Notes: generated from the sequence alone by a model not told the origin. 64,000 nt of DNA from Isochrysis galbana (GCA_018136815.1 CM030932.1:10038138-10102137); one strand, 5' to 3'. Counted from the stretch's first letter, positions 1 through 9,730 are shown. A program made the numbers and translations.

Positions 1-1125
1 CACCCACTCACCATGCTCAAAGTGGACGGCCGGCGAAGCCTCAGGAAGGGTGACCTCGGGAAGGGGCAGCTCGGCCAAAGCCTCGTGCGCAAGGCTCGTT
101 GTTAGGTGCAAGGTTTGTTCGAGCCGCTCCGCGATCCTCTCCACGTACTTGTCGTAGAGCTCAGCCACTTTCTCCACATCGCCCCTTCCCGTGAATGTCT
201 TCTTCTGGACCTCACTAGAGAAGCTTTCCCTAGAGAAGCTCTCACGCACGCCGGCACAAGGCTCGGTGACCGAACCGTCGGCGTGGAGCTCGAGGACCTT
301 TGGAGGCAGCATGGATATCGCCTGCCTCACCTTGTCGTTCAGTCGGACCACGAGTTCCGTGCTCACAGTACTCTCGAAGAAGCACCACCCACGCTGCTCA
401 TAGGGCCGGTCGTTGTATTCGCGAACCGCCGTCGTCACGGGGATGAAAGCACTGCGCAGAACCGTCGTGCCGACGGCAGAGGCGTAGAGGTCGCCCATCA
501 TGTTGAGTGCACGTTTGAACTTCTTCTGCTCCGCCTCAGAGCGCTCCGCTTGCGGCAGCGAGGCGAAGTCCCAAAAGACGCCTTCAATGTGCGAACAAAG
601 CGGGCTGGCAAGCGCGGCGCGCAGCGCCTTGAGCCGCTTCGCCTCGGGGTCAGGGAGCGATCGCGTGAGCCAGCCATACGAGAGAACACCGAGCTTGCGT
701 CCTTGCTTCCGAACTAGCTCGACCGCATCCGTGGAGGAGAGGAAGGGGCCCTCTCCCGCCTTGGCCTCCAGGTCTTGCCGCTTTTGCAGGACATAGTTAT
801 CGGCCTGCCGCCTGATCCACTGGGCCGAGAGAATACGGATGTCTTCCTTCTCGAGGGCGTCGATGAGAACGTCGTCGAATTCGGAGAGGATGTGCAGAAT
901 CTTGTCGTCGCCTCCTGCAGCGATCCCACCTGGAGTCGCAGGAGCCAGGCTGGTGTGCGATTGGTTGTGGTGCGCCGAACGCTTCTGAGTCGCCGCTGGA
1001 GCCAGGCTTGCGTGCGATCCGCTGAGGTGGGCCGAGTGGTCTGGCGGATCGTCAGAACAGACTGAGTCAGATGCTGCCTTGGCCGTCTTGGAGGCGCAGC
1101 CGCCGCCGCCACGCAGGCGGAGCAT
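1..1125 (-). CDS. Partial algal protein with HET/TIR-like motif pattern
   Basis: The minus strand reads as one open frame from an ATG at 1125 to the left edge, about 375 codons, so the 3' end is missing. The first third is low-complexity Gly/Pro/Ala sequence. A conserved core follows, with the landmarks LSYGWLTR, PDPEAKRLKALRAAL, VFWDFASLPQ, ALNMMGDLYASAVGTTVL and YEQRGWCFFE. I recognise this order of motifs from uncharacterised proteins common in haptophyte, pelagophyte and dinoflagellate genomes. The W-D-x-x-S-L-x-Q and RGWCxxE elements resemble those of HET/TIR-like signalling domains, but that link is inference. A strong GT donor-like sequence (GGTGAGTG) near position 13 may end an exon. 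The frame is also open upstream of 1125 through Pro-rich sequence, so the true start could lie further upstream or in another exon. Confidence 0.72.
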   Translation of the reverse strand, partial: MLRLRGGGGCASKTAKAASDSVCSDDPPDHSAHLSGSHASLAPAATQKRSAHHNQSHTSLAPATPGGIAAGGDDKILHILSEFDDVLIDALEKEDIRILSAQWIRRQADNYVLQKRQDLEAKAGEGPFLSSTDAVELVRKQGRKLGVLSYGWLTRSLPDPEAKRLKALRAALASPLCSHIEGVFWDFASLPQAERSEAEQKKFKRALNMMGDLYASAVGTTVLRSAFIPVTTAVREYNDRPYEQRGWCFFESTVSTELVVRLNDKVRQAISMLPPKVLELHADGSVTEPCAGVRESFSRESFSSEVQKKTFTGRGDVEKVAELYDKYVERIAERLEQTLHLTTSLAHEALAELPLPEVTLPEASPAVHFEHGEWV

Positions 1126-1320
1126 AGGGAAGCGGCCGAGACGGAAGCCAGCGGGAGAGGGAGGCGGAGGGCTACGAGAGGGCGTGGCAGAGGGGGCGGG
1201 GGGGGGCGAGGTGGGGGGCGTGAGGCGGTTAGGTGCGAGCGGGCTGGGGGCGTCGCAGGGCAGGACGGGGGGGGGGAGGGAAGGGGCGGAGGAGCGAGGG
1301 GAAGGGGGGCGGCGCACCTG

Positions 1321-1640
1321 GCGGAGGCGGTCGGTCCCATTCCTCTCTCTCCCTCTCTCTTCTTCTCTCTCTTCAAGATTTTCACCCACAAGTACTAGTT
1401 CCCTCTCTCTCTCCCCCTCTCTCGCTCATTTCTCACAAAAAGCACCTCTCTCTCTCTCCCTCTCTCTCTCTTACAGACACACGCGTAGAGTATAGAGTTC
1501 CCTCTTCCTCTCCCACTCTCTCCCTCTCTAAGACTAAGACACACCCACAAGTACTTCTCTCTCTCTCCCACCCCCCTCTCGCTCTCTTCTCACGAAGCGC
1601 CCCTCCCCCCCTCGCTCTCATCCCCTTCACTCGCCGGGAG
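1321..1640. repeat. CT-rich microsatellite region upstream of the left gene
   Basis: Repeated (CT)n blocks interrupted by short unique stretches lie directly upstream of the minus-strand gene. The same kind of block precedes the genes at 55797 and 61860, so it is probably 5' UTR or promoter sequence. Open frames across it are side products of the dinucleotide repeat. Confidence 0.7.
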
Positions 1641-4427
1641 ACCGTGAGACACGCCCTTTTGCGCGGCCAGATTTTATTTAAGAAACGCCCTTTTCTTCAA
1701 ATTTTAGTTCAATTTTCGACTGTCGGCAAGGGGGATGAGAGAAGAGAAGCCGAAAGAGAGAAGAGACGGGAAGGCGTAACGGCCAGCGCATCCATTGAAA
1801 CGAAAAGGAAAGGGGTTTTCTTATGGAAGAGCCTCAGGCGCTGCGTGGAGGGGAAGCTTCCTGTTCCGTCGCAGAGCGTCGGCCGCGTCTCGGAGGCGGT
1901 CCCACACCTCAGGCGATGCCCTCGAGCTCCGCGCCGGGGGGGGGGCAGTGGGGGGGAATCCTTCTCCGCGCAGGGGGAAAAGGGGGCGGGGGGGGGAGCT
2001 CCGTCTCCGCCGCCACTCTCTCCTCGCTCGATCTCCAACCGCTGAAGATTCGACCTCCGCCTCACAGAACCGGCCGCTCTCTCACGGACCTTCTTGTGTC
2101 GTCGCAGAGCCTCGCCTGCTTCTTCTTCCTTCTTCCCACACCTCAGCACCTGAGGCTATGTCCACGAGTCGATCAGCGCCCGAAAACGAAGGAACGAGGG
2201 GGGGGGGGGGAATAGGGGGCCTAGGGCGATGGCGGATGGAGTCTAGGATGAAGTTAGCTACTTTGTGAATGGTTAAGGTGGCCCCGCCACCGATGGGGGG
2301 GGGTCGCGCGCGCGGCGGCTGCCTGGCTCCTCCAGCTGTCACGGGGTCTGGCTGCTGTGCCAGGCGCTCGGATGCGCTGTGCATCTGGTGGAGGGGCCAG
2401 CTGGTATGGGGCCTTTGCCGGAGCCCGCGCACAGTCCACCCTTGTACCGCCACATCGAGCTAGGGTGGGGGCGGGGAAGCGCGCTGCAGATGGGCTGCGT
2501 GAGGCGCTCGGCAGGGTATGGGGTTGAATGGGGCGCGGCGAGAGAGGGAAGGCCCGTCAGACTGTGCGAGACAGGTAATGAGGCGCCACTTTCACCCTGG
2601 GAGCGACCGCCTGAACGACCCGCAAAGGCCCGTTTGTGCATCCACGTATTTGGTGTTGACGTCTGCACTTCCGGACCTCGCCTTGCCTGTCACAGACTGA
2701 TGGTTGATGGCGGCAAGTATGTGCGTCGTTCGGCTGCTAGAAGGCGTATCAGATGTATGGGTGGCCAGCCCAGGGCGCCTCGCAGCCATGGTGGCGCCCA
2801 TTGCACCGCGTGAGACCGGAACGGTGCGGGTGGTTTGACGTGCATCCGCTAGTGTGGGAGTGGCCATCAGAAAAACCAAAGTGTGCGTTGTGAGCGTCGC
2901 ATTTTGCAAATGTTGAGGTGTGGGAGCCTCAGTTGCCACATGTGATAGGGGCAGGTGCAACAACTAGACCTTAATTGATCGACTGTTTCACGCTGTACAA
3001 ATCTATCTGAGCATTAGTACCACTACTCTCACTAGCCCGGTACTAACACGACAGCCCTCAGCGCACCTGCCCGTACACCTTGGCGCGTGCTGTTGTCACA
3101 AATACATACTCCTATGCACCCTTCCACATCTCCCCCCTCGCAGGCCCCCGGCTCCCATTCTAACTCCCCACAAGTTAAAATGAGGGAAAACCCATTGAGG
3201 CGGTCCGGTCGACGCCGGCCGACTCTCCGGGAAAAAGCACCGGGGGGGGGGGAGGAACCTCTCGTCAAAAAAGGAGAACGGCCCTTACAGCTCGCGCCGC
3301 GAGCGGTCCTCGAAGAAATAAATGACTGCGCCCCCCGATATCTGCCACAGGGACGTCTTGAGCCACTCCCTTCTTCTCGCCTCTCCTGTCGCCAGCCGCC
3401 CCCCTTCGCCCGTTTGCTAACGCAAACGGGGCTCGTTTCTCACCACACTCCATCGGGGGGGGTGTGCAAATCTCCCCCTCTCCCTCGTTCCATTCTCTTC
3501 CACCCCGGTCCCTGCGGCGCGTCGCCATGCGGCGCGCCATGGCCTGCTCTCAGAGGTCCTTCAGGGGCGCCCAGAGGGCCAGCAGGGGCAGCTCAGGGGG
3601 CAGTGGAGGCTGGGGCTCAGCCCCTGGCCCCCCCTGCCTCTCCCTCGCTCGCCTCGCTGGCCTTGGGTGCCGCCCTGAGGCCCCTGTCTGCCTGGCGACC
3701 AGGGATGGGGGGGGGAGTCAGTACGAGAGCAGGCCCATGCGGGCCTGGGAGTGCGGCTCGCGGCCCGCGCCCACTAGGGGTCTGGGCTGATTTGATGAGT
3801 GCCCTGCCCCTGCCAGAGGGCAGGGGCTGGGGTTGAATGTACGGGCCCACCCCGGGGGGTGTCCGCGATGGAAAGAGGGGGGCGCGAGGCCCCCATTGAC
3901 CCCCACTTATAAAAGTAGGTTGACTGTTTCACGCTGTAGGAGTGTGAAGCTGGCGTGGCGCGTTCCTCGTGTAAATAATATTTCTTTACTTTTGGTCATG
4001 TTCAGTAGGTCCCAAGATATCTCGTGGGGGGTCTCTCCGCGCTCCGCGAGGGAAAGGACGCGATCTCGCTCCGAGATCGGCCTCGCGCCCTCCCACGCTG
4101 CCCCGCCGTGCCCTCGGTCCCTCGCCCCCCCCGCGGCAGGTTCTTTCCCTCGGCGTGCCGTCCGTCGCCTCCGGCCGTTATATTAATCCCCCCCCCCCGC
4201 GCGCGAGGTTCTCTTCTCCCCCGCGCGCGGTTCGTTTCCTCCGGCCGTCGTTGTTCCCCCCCTCGCTTTGATTCCTCTCGCGGTTCCTTCGATGATTGCC
4301 TCCATCTCGTCCGTTCTTCTTCGCGATCCTCGCGGAGGGGGCACCGACGTTTAATGTTAGTTTCGTCGCGGTTTCGATGAAAGAAAGGAAGAACGAATAG
4401 CACGCGCCTCGCGTCTCGAGGCGAGAA
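1641..4427. other. GC-rich flank, no gene supported
   Basis: No open frame here has recognisable protein character. The long frames on both strands are Pro/Arg/Gly-rich side effects of GC content. Long G homopolymers are frequent. The segment contains a 64 bp sequence shared with the right flank (3007-3070) and a 17 bp direct repeat, GACTGTTTCACGCTGTA, at about 2981 and 3926. Unrecognised short exons cannot be excluded. Confidence 0.5.
3007..3070 (+). repeat. 64 bp flank repeat, left copy
   Basis: This segment matches 58637-58700 in the same orientation at 59 of 64 positions. It includes the core CACTAGCCCGGTACTA. It is the only non-simple repeat I found in both flanks, which suggests a dispersed element of the host genome. 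Confidence 0.75.
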
Positions 4428-4428
4428 G

Positions 4429-4612
4429 CGCTCAATCACCATCACCCACCGCATGGAAAAGCGTTCAATCACCATCAGCCTACACGTGGAACGCGCTCAA
4501 TCACCATCACCCCCACCGCATGGAAAAAGCGTTCAATCACCATCAGCCTACACGTGGAACGCGCTCAATCACCATCACCTCCCCCCCCCCACCGCATGGA
4601 AAAGCGTTCAAT
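4429..4612 (+). repeat. Tandem array of GCGYTCAATCACCATCA
   Basis: About five alternating copies of GCG(C/T)TCAATCACCATCA are separated by CACCGCATGGAAAA or CTACACGTGGAAC spacers. The array lies where GC-rich flanking DNA gives way to the AT-richer start of the island. The last copy carries AAAAGCGTTCAAT, whose reverse complement occurs at the far boundary near 53133. Confidence 0.75.
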
Positions 4613-4639
4613 CGCGGAAGATCGTGGGGATTATGAGGG

Positions 4640-4929
4640 TAGCGCTATCCAACCCACTCGTTTGGCAAGAGGGTATGCTGGCGATGTCAGCCTGAACGAA
4701 GGGGTCCGATTTACCTGACTTTTTGTGACGTTTAGAGATCTCCCGAAATAATCTTGTTCCAGTCTTCATCACTGATACTTGAGTGATCGTCAGTCTTCCG
4801 CGTAGACGGTGTAGGCTGCCTTTTATGCCTTTTATTTATGAGTATTGTTGTCGTGGAATTGCGTTCAGTTCAGCACCAGCCGATTCCACTACAAAAAAAA
4901 TGTCATCATCTTATTAAAAAAAAAGGTTC
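4640..4929 (+). promoter_or_regulatory. AT-rich upstream region of the first island gene
   Basis: This stretch is markedly AT-richer than the left flank, with runs such as TTTTATTTATGAG, an A8 tract and an A9 tract just before the ATG at 4930. No open frame is visible. Its position suggests the promoter and 5' leader of the 4930 gene, but I see no defined promoter element. Confidence 0.35.
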
Positions 4930-5553
4930 ATGACGTATTACACGAAGCTTCCGTGGCTCGCTTTAGGTCCACTGGCGATTGGTCAGACGTCGGTGGATGA
5001 CGTTGGAGTCTGTACGGGAAGCAATGTGAAGCTCATCAATGGCAAGTGTATCGCGCAGTGCACAACCGATTGTGATGGTGATTCAAGTGGGTTGGATCTG
5101 CTTTTACAGAATATGGGCACCTGTGTGGGTAGCGACGTCAAGCTGGTGGAGGGTCAATGTACTTCAAGTGCCATTATGGGGGTATGTACAGCGGCCGACG
5201 TCAAGTTGGTGGATGGTATCTGTCAATCGAATCATCTCGTCTCGGGCCTTCCCAAGAATGGTGGTATTGCGGTCGTGAAGCCAACGTCGTCCTCGACCAC
5301 CTTGACGCACTTCTTCGCCGCCGGTTCGTACTACAACATGACAAACTATGATTTGAACGACGCGATCACCGAGGTGCATGTTGCAGAGAACTGCACCGCT
5401 ACCGTGTACGCGGCCATCGATAAACGCACCTCCGATGGGTCCAAGTTTGCAACACTCCATGGAGATGCCAAGTACGTCGGAGGGGAGGAGTACGGGGAAG
5501 GGAAGTTCAAGTCGAATGATATTTCATCCATTGAGGTGACGTGCACAATGTGA
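4930..5553 (+). CDS. Small Cys-motif protein with beta-gamma-crystallin-like C-terminus
   Basis: A 207-residue protein with an ATG directly after an A-rich leader. Residues 24-100 hold three copies of a motif of the form GxCxxxDVKLxxGxC (for example GTCVGSDVKLVEGQC). Residues 120-207 form a compact domain ending in NDISSIEVTC. The NDxSS sequence before the last strand is the calcium-site signature of beta-gamma-crystallin folds, and the preceding VYAAIDK...YVGGEEYGEG region fits such a domain; this assignment is inference. The N-terminus (LPWLALGPLAIGQT) is mildly hydrophobic but not a clear signal peptide. There are two N-x-T glycosylation sites (NMT, NCT). A 62 bp piece of the gene is duplicated downstream at 5667. 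Exact function unknown. Confidence 0.7.
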   Translation: MTYYTKLPWLALGPLAIGQTSVDDVGVCTGSNVKLINGKCIAQCTTDCDGDSSGLDLLLQNMGTCVGSDVKLVEGQCTSSAIMGVCTAADVKLVDGICQSNHLVSGLPKNGGIAVVKPTSSSTTLTHFFAAGSYYNMTNYDLNDAITEVHVAENCTATVYAAIDKRTSDGSKFATLHGDAKYVGGEEYGEGKFKSNDISSIEVTCTM

Positions 5554-5574
5554 TCGGTCACGTTTGGTGAATGG

Positions 5575-5632
5575 TCACGTTGTAACGTTATGTACTAAAA
5601 CGCTACGCGGACACAAGCACACTTTCCTCCAA
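5575..5632 (+). repeat. Dispersed repeat family A, short copy
   Basis: Contains the family core GTAACGTTATGTAC, AAAACGCTACGCGGACACAA and CACTTTCCTCC. It begins about 20 bases after the stop codon of the 4930 gene. Confidence 0.7.
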
Positions 5633-5666
5633 CCACCCCGGCAGTGTCGAAATGCACGGGGTGTCA

Positions 5667-5728
5667 GTGGCTCGCTTTAGGTCCACTGGCGATTGGTCAG
5701 ACGTCGGTGGATGACGTTGGAGTCTGTA
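5667..5728 (+). repeat. 62 bp duplicate of the 4930 gene's 5' coding part
   Basis: Matches 4953-5014 along its whole length, encoding WLALGPLAIGQTSVDDVGVC, and then diverges into G-rich sequence. It is a broken copy of the neighbouring gene's N-terminal segment, with no intact frame after it. Confidence 0.85.
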
Positions 5729-6372
5729 GTCCCGCTCCTGTATACAGGATAAGTCGAGACAGAGTCGGTCGCCCACTCGGAGACACAGGAGGAAGGGGGG
5801 GAAAGATCACCGGGGGGGGGGGGGCGCGGGCCACCGGACCATATCTAAGCCCTTCACCCCTAGATCCCCCTTGTAGTGTACGGGGGGAGCCGCCTGATGG
5901 CGGGGGGAGAAGGGCCGGGGGAGTGGGAGTGTAGAAAAGATGCTACGTACTACGTGTAGTAGGTAGTGGTTCCATTCGCCGCGAGTGCGGTAAGAATATT
6001 AAAAGGTTTTTTGTGCCTTGCGATTTCTTCTCGCTAAAAAGCCACACATAATAGCTCCGCAATGAGGCCAAAATGGCGGTGTCCTCGGTAGCTATATTAT
6101 CTTCCTCCAGACTCCAAAGTCCAAGTCCAGAGTTGGTTGTGGGTCATCCCACCTAACTCCTAACTCCGGCAAACATCGCCGGGATGTCTCCGTTGGCGTG
6201 TCTAGGTGCGTAGGTGCGTACGATTTCTGGGTGCTGTTCTTTGAAGAGTTGGAGGCCGAAAAGGCCCCCAGGATTGATTGTTGTGTGAAGTGCCCGCCCA
6301 CGAGGGGTGCACTGGTGGTAGGAGTTGCCTCCATGGGGGTGGCAGCAGTGCTGCGTTGCCCCGTCCATCCAA
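5729..6372. other. Intergenic region upstream of the Myb gene
   Basis: The first half is G-rich with homopolymers and the second half is AT-richer (AATATTAAAAGG near 5996). The long minus-strand frame across 6092-6877 is the antisense shadow of the Myb exons. No gene is supported. Confidence 0.5.
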
Positions 6373-7295
6373 ATGTCAAACACTCAAGGTGCGTATCGCA
6401 GGCCATGGACCGCTGAGGAGGACCAGCTCTTGAAAAAGCTTGTTGAAACCTACGGGACAGCCTCATGGAAATTGCTTGGATCCAACTTTCCCGGTCGGAA
6501 TGGTAAACAATGCAGGGAGAGGTGTGCGCTGCTGCATCCTTTTCCCGTCCCCCCCCCCCCTTCCGCCTTCCCCCCTTCGCCCTCGCCTTCCCTTGCCTTT
6601 CCTGATGCATTCCTCTTACCCAACTGCGGCCAATAGATGGCACAATCATCTGGATGTTGACATCCGCAAAGATCCTTGGACTAAGGAAGAGGAACTGCAG
6701 ATTATTCAGCTCCATGAACGCTTTGGCAACCGCTGGGCTGAGATTGCCAAGCACATGAATGGTCGTACAGACAATGCCATCAAGAATCACTGGAATGCAA
6801 CCCTTCGGCGCGGTGAAAACATTGCACACTTGCGAACTCCGTCCGTTGGTGAGTCGCTGTCTTTGTTTCCCCCCCATTATCCCAGCCTTGTTCGAGTCTC
6901 CAGCTCCTCATCTCTTGCATCTGTGTGTTTTTGTTGGGGTGGTGCCAGGTTTCGACATCATGAAGACTATCACACCCTCTGAGAATTCCAAGATCAACCT
7001 TTTGCTGTCCGACCCCAACGTGCCGATATCACGATTGGTTCAATATCCACCGACAACTCAGAGCGCTGCGGATCACCTGGAGGCTCTCTTGAAGCTCTTA
7101 CGTGCCAGGTCACCAATTGAGATGGCCAATGCGACACAATACTTGTGCACTGTCGTCATCCATTATCACTACAATAGTGGGGAAGCAGCCCCTGTAACTG
7201 TGGAGGAGCCATCGCTTTCAGCGGAGCAATCCCAGCAAGCGCCATCAGCGGGAGCCTCTACGGATGGCGATAACATGGATTGCAGTGCGAACTGA
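6373..7295 (+). CDS. R2R3-type Myb DNA-binding protein, three exons
   Basis: Three exons join in frame: 6373-6521, 6637-6848 and 6949-7295, giving 235 residues. Both introns (115 and 100 nt) have GT-AG ends (GTGTGC...CAATAG and GTGAGT...TGCCAG). The junctions are set by the protein: exon 1 ends in KQCRER and exon 2 continues WHNHLDVDIRKDPW. Repeat 2 (about residues 11-55) starts RPWTAEEDQLLKKL and repeat 3 (about 62-107) contains PWTKEEE...NRWAEIAKHMNGRTDNAIKNHW. All three tryptophans are kept in each repeat, as in animal and protist Myb rather than typical plant R3. It should act as a nuclear sequence-specific transcription factor. The 120-residue tail is unfamiliar. A truncated second Myb gene lies at 37585. 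Spliceosomal introns show this gene is expressed from a eukaryotic nucleus or derived from one. Confidence 0.9.
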
Positions 7296-7460
7296 CACCT
7301 AGATTTTGGTTTTGTGCTCGTGTTGTCGCTTCTAGAGTGTGGGTGGTTGTGCCCCCCCGCGTGTTGCGCCTAGGGTTCTCCGTTTTGGGAGGGGTGTCTA
7401 GAATTTTTAGAGTCCCTTCCAGAAAAGAAGACCCCCGCGCGCGCCCGCCTAAACTACTAT

Positions 7461-7625
7461 ATGAGCCTGGGATACATCCAAAGAACATGTGCACCACCGC
7501 CATCTCGAAGAGTGGAGGGACGGCTCCAGACCGTTGAAAGGGTGGTGGGGGAATTGGATTCGCAGATGGCGTTGATCAAACGCATGTTGTCGACGATCTG
7601 CTCTGAACTGAGACGTCGTCAGTGA
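7461..7625 (+). CDS. Possible small coiled-coil ORF or terminal exon
   Basis: A 54-residue frame starts MSLGYIQRTC and ends in an amphipathic helix (RLQTVERVVGELDSQMALIK...SELRRRQ). The frame is also open upstream to about 7370 without an ATG, so it may be the last exon of a spliced gene. It ends tail-to-tail with the membrane protein gene, overlapping it by 7 bases. No family recognised. Confidence 0.3.
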   Translation: MSLGYIQRTCAPPPSRRVEGRLQTVERVVGELDSQMALIKRMLSTICSELRRRQ

Positions 7626-8056
7626 CGGTTATGGAGCGGTAGGAGTGCAATGTAGACGATTAGTGCAAGCAATGTGCTCACGAGGAGTGACCCGGTTCTC
7701 GCATCTGTGCATGCATAGACTGTCTGGACATTCAGTGCACACACGTATGCACATGCGAGTGCGATCGAGAAGCCGGCATTGCGCAACGAGATGGATAATG
7801 CACCGGTGCAGTAGAGATGGCTCAGGCTTGCGGTGAGGAGGAGCAGCTTGATCATAATCACGGGTATCATCTCATGAGTCACGCAACGGTGATGGACCGG
7901 AAGGACGATCAAGATGAGGATGGAGAGTAGTAGGGTTGCATTGAGCACCCAATTGGCAGCCTGACGTGCCCATTTGGTGGGTATCGTTGTCACACCAAGT
8001 GCTACCGCGGTTGTCACCATGACCCATGGAGACAGATTCCACCAAACCGACATCAT
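7619..8056 (-). CDS. Predicted four-helix membrane protein
   Basis: A 145-residue protein starting MMSVWWNLSPWVMVTTAVALG. About four hydrophobic segments are visible, at residues 8-25, 38-55, 65-85 and 120-138, separated by short polar loops with His and Cys (LPVHHRC, VYACTDARTG). The hydrophobic content is consistent along this frame, which argues against a shadow ORF. No conserved catalytic motif or family is recognised. It lies between the Myb gene and the RING gene on the minus strand. Confidence 0.5.
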   Translation of the reverse strand: MMSVWWNLSPWVMVTTAVALGVTTIPTKWARQAANWVLNATLLLSILILIVLPVHHRCVTHEMIPVIMIKLLLLTASLSHLYCTGALSISLRNAGFSIALACAYVCALNVQTVYACTDARTGSLLVSTLLALIVYIALLPLHNRH

Positions 8057-8284
8057 CTTTGCGGTTTCCCCTCCTGATCCTGTAGCCGTAAAAAAAAACC
8101 ACTACACGCACGCTGACGTGTACGTACGAACCCCCCCCCCCCCCCGCTGTGTGACGAGACTTGATTTTTTTGGGGGGGCCTGCAGGGTACGCGGTGCGCT
8201 CTGTGTGTGGGGCCATCGATCGCACACTCCCTGCCGGTTGCAATCACAATTCGACGTGTGTGCTTCCAAGTGTCGGAGCTCCTT
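8057..8284. other. Intergenic, homopolymer-rich
   Basis: Contains an A8 run and a long C run (about 8131-8145) and no supportable gene. Confidence 0.4.
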
Positions 8285-8545
8285 CCAAATCAGGGAAGGG
8301 GGGGAGGGGGGGAGGAGTTGATCCATCCGAAGAGGTCCCCCCCCCCCTCCGTGAACGTCACTTTTACACCCCCCCACCCCCCCCCCACACACACACACAC
8401 ACCCGCATTTTTCGCCCAATCAGCGTGCCCCATTGCCGATGTCGAGGGTTGTCGAGGGTTTGGGAGAACCCCCCCCCCCCCCCTTCCAAAACCTCGTCTG
8501 TGGAACACACTCTTGTCGATTCAACCGGCATACCCATCCGATTTA
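8285..8545 (-). repeat. Dispersed repeat family C, copy 1
   Basis: In reverse complement it shares with the copies at 32600, 42010 and 45205 the order GGTTGAAT..ACAAGAGTGTGTTCC, ACGAGGTTT, CTCGACATCGGCAATGGG, a (GT)n run, and CTCTTCGGATGGAT. This copy lacks much of the middle and has expanded homopolymers. Confidence 0.7.
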
Positions 8546-8635
8546 CAGGGGTGTGCGATCGGAGCGGCAAGAAACTCGAGCATCGATGGGGACACCCCAA
8601 GAGCGCACCGCGGAAATGCAGAAAACACTACACAC

Positions 8636-8680
8636 GTCTATAGCGTTTTCGTACATGACGTAACATATTGACCCCCTCCC
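8636..8680 (-). repeat. Dispersed repeat family A core
   Basis: The sequence TATAGCGTTTTCGTACATGACGTAAC-like lies just beyond the 3' end of the RING gene (stop at 8708). It matches the TAGCGTTTTCGTACATAACGTTA core seen at 51240 and 23425. Confidence 0.5.
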
Positions 8681-8707
8681 CCTTTTCCGAGCATACGACG
8701 ACGACAA

Positions 8708-9730
8708 TCATGAGAAAAAGACTTTCTCCACTTTCGCGACTACACATCGGCAGACAGCACACTTGAAATTGTACGTCCCCCCCGTCTGCACAGCATTCGT
8801 CAATAGCTGGTTCATGCACCCCTCGCAGCCGAACACATGTTTGCAGGGATAGGTGACCATGTTCTTAGGGTTCGAGAAGCAGATGATGCAGTCACTTTCT
8901 TGTCCTCGCTTCTCTTTGATTGTCTTGTGTATGGCGTGAAGCGGTGTAGATCTGATCTTCTTGAAGAATAATAGGTCATTCTCACAGTCTTTGTGTACCA
9001 TACGTTTGGTACCACAGAAGCATTTGGGCGGAGGATGGTCTTTGCGGACTATCTGGCGCGCACATTCCAAGTGGACAGGATGGTTGTTCTTGCAGGTGAC
9101 GACTGCGACTTCGGTGACCATCTTCTTGCAATGGGAGCAGCAGGTTTGGAGGCGTAGCTCAGAGACTTGAGCCTCTGCCTCTTGAACGGACAGTTTCATG
9201 GAGTGGTACTTGACTTCCATGTCCACATGATCTTGAGCTGCTTCTCGTAACAGTGCCAATTCTTCATCCATGGCCTTCACCTTGCGCGTGAGTGCCCTAT
9301 TATCGACTTCCATCGGATGAGACCGCCGCCTGTGATGGACGGGTGGTTCGTATCGCTGTGGTGCTCTGATCTTTCTCTTGCTCCTGGGTGCAATGTCATC
9401 GTCACACAGAATGACAACGTCTCTCGAATCCATACCAACGTGCCCAGGAGCTGCTTCTCCGTCGGAAGGAGGGGAGTCTAGTGCTGGCAGGGAAGCGGGT
9501 GGAGAGGGAGGGAGGGAGTAGGGAACAGGGCTGTGAACGGGTGGAGGACAGATGACAATGTATTGGTTGGAGCCATCGGGTTGTTCGAGGAGACGGAGGT
9601 CTGGGGAAGTGGGTCGAGAGCGGAGAGGAGGAGGATTGTGGAAAGGATGGACCACAATGGATCGTTCGACAGGAGGAATGGCATCAAGATAGGAGAGGAA
9701 TGACGGGACAGAGGATTCCAAAGAGGTCAT
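8708..9730 (-). CDS. RING-finger protein, probable E3 ubiquitin ligase
   Basis: A 340-residue protein starting MTSLESSVPSFLSYLDA. Residues 30-140 are Pro/Ser-rich and contain a basic stretch (RSKRKIRAPQR). Residues 140-195 are a predicted coiled coil. Residues 198-245 contain a zinc-binding-like cluster (CSHCKK..., CKNNHPVHLEC, CFCG). Residues 281-328 form a C3HC4 RING: CIIC, then CKHVFGCEGC, then CAVC. Known RING proteins of this form recruit E2 enzymes for ubiquitin transfer. The architecture of coiled coil, treble-clef-like cluster and C-terminal RING is seen in eukaryotes and large DNA viruses. The first 126 codons lie in the inverted duplication, and the partner copy at 44659 is truncated. 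Confidence 0.85.
   Translation of the reverse strand: MTSLESSVPSFLSYLDAIPPVERSIVVHPFHNPPPLRSRPTSPDLRLLEQPDGSNQYIVICPPPVHSPVPYSLPPSPPASLPALDSPPSDGEAAPGHVGMDSRDVVILCDDDIAPRSKRKIRAPQRYEPPVHHRRRSHPMEVDNRALTRKVKAMDEELALLREAAQDHVDMEVKYHSMKLSVQEAEAQVSELRLQTCCSHCKKMVTEVAVVTCKNNHPVHLECARQIVRKDHPPPKCFCGTKRMVHKDCENDLLFFKKIRSTPLHAIHKTIKEKRGQESDCIICFSNPKNMVTYPCKHVFGCEGCMNQLLTNAVQTGGTYNFKCAVCRCVVAKVEKVFFS

Noticed and set aside
106-717. 203-codon plus-strand ORF at the left edge
   Set aside because: It is the antisense of the minus-strand gene, whose translation carries the recognisable motifs.
6092-6877. 261-codon minus ORF across the Myb gene
   Set aside because: It is antisense to well-conserved Myb exons and crosses both exon and intron sequence.
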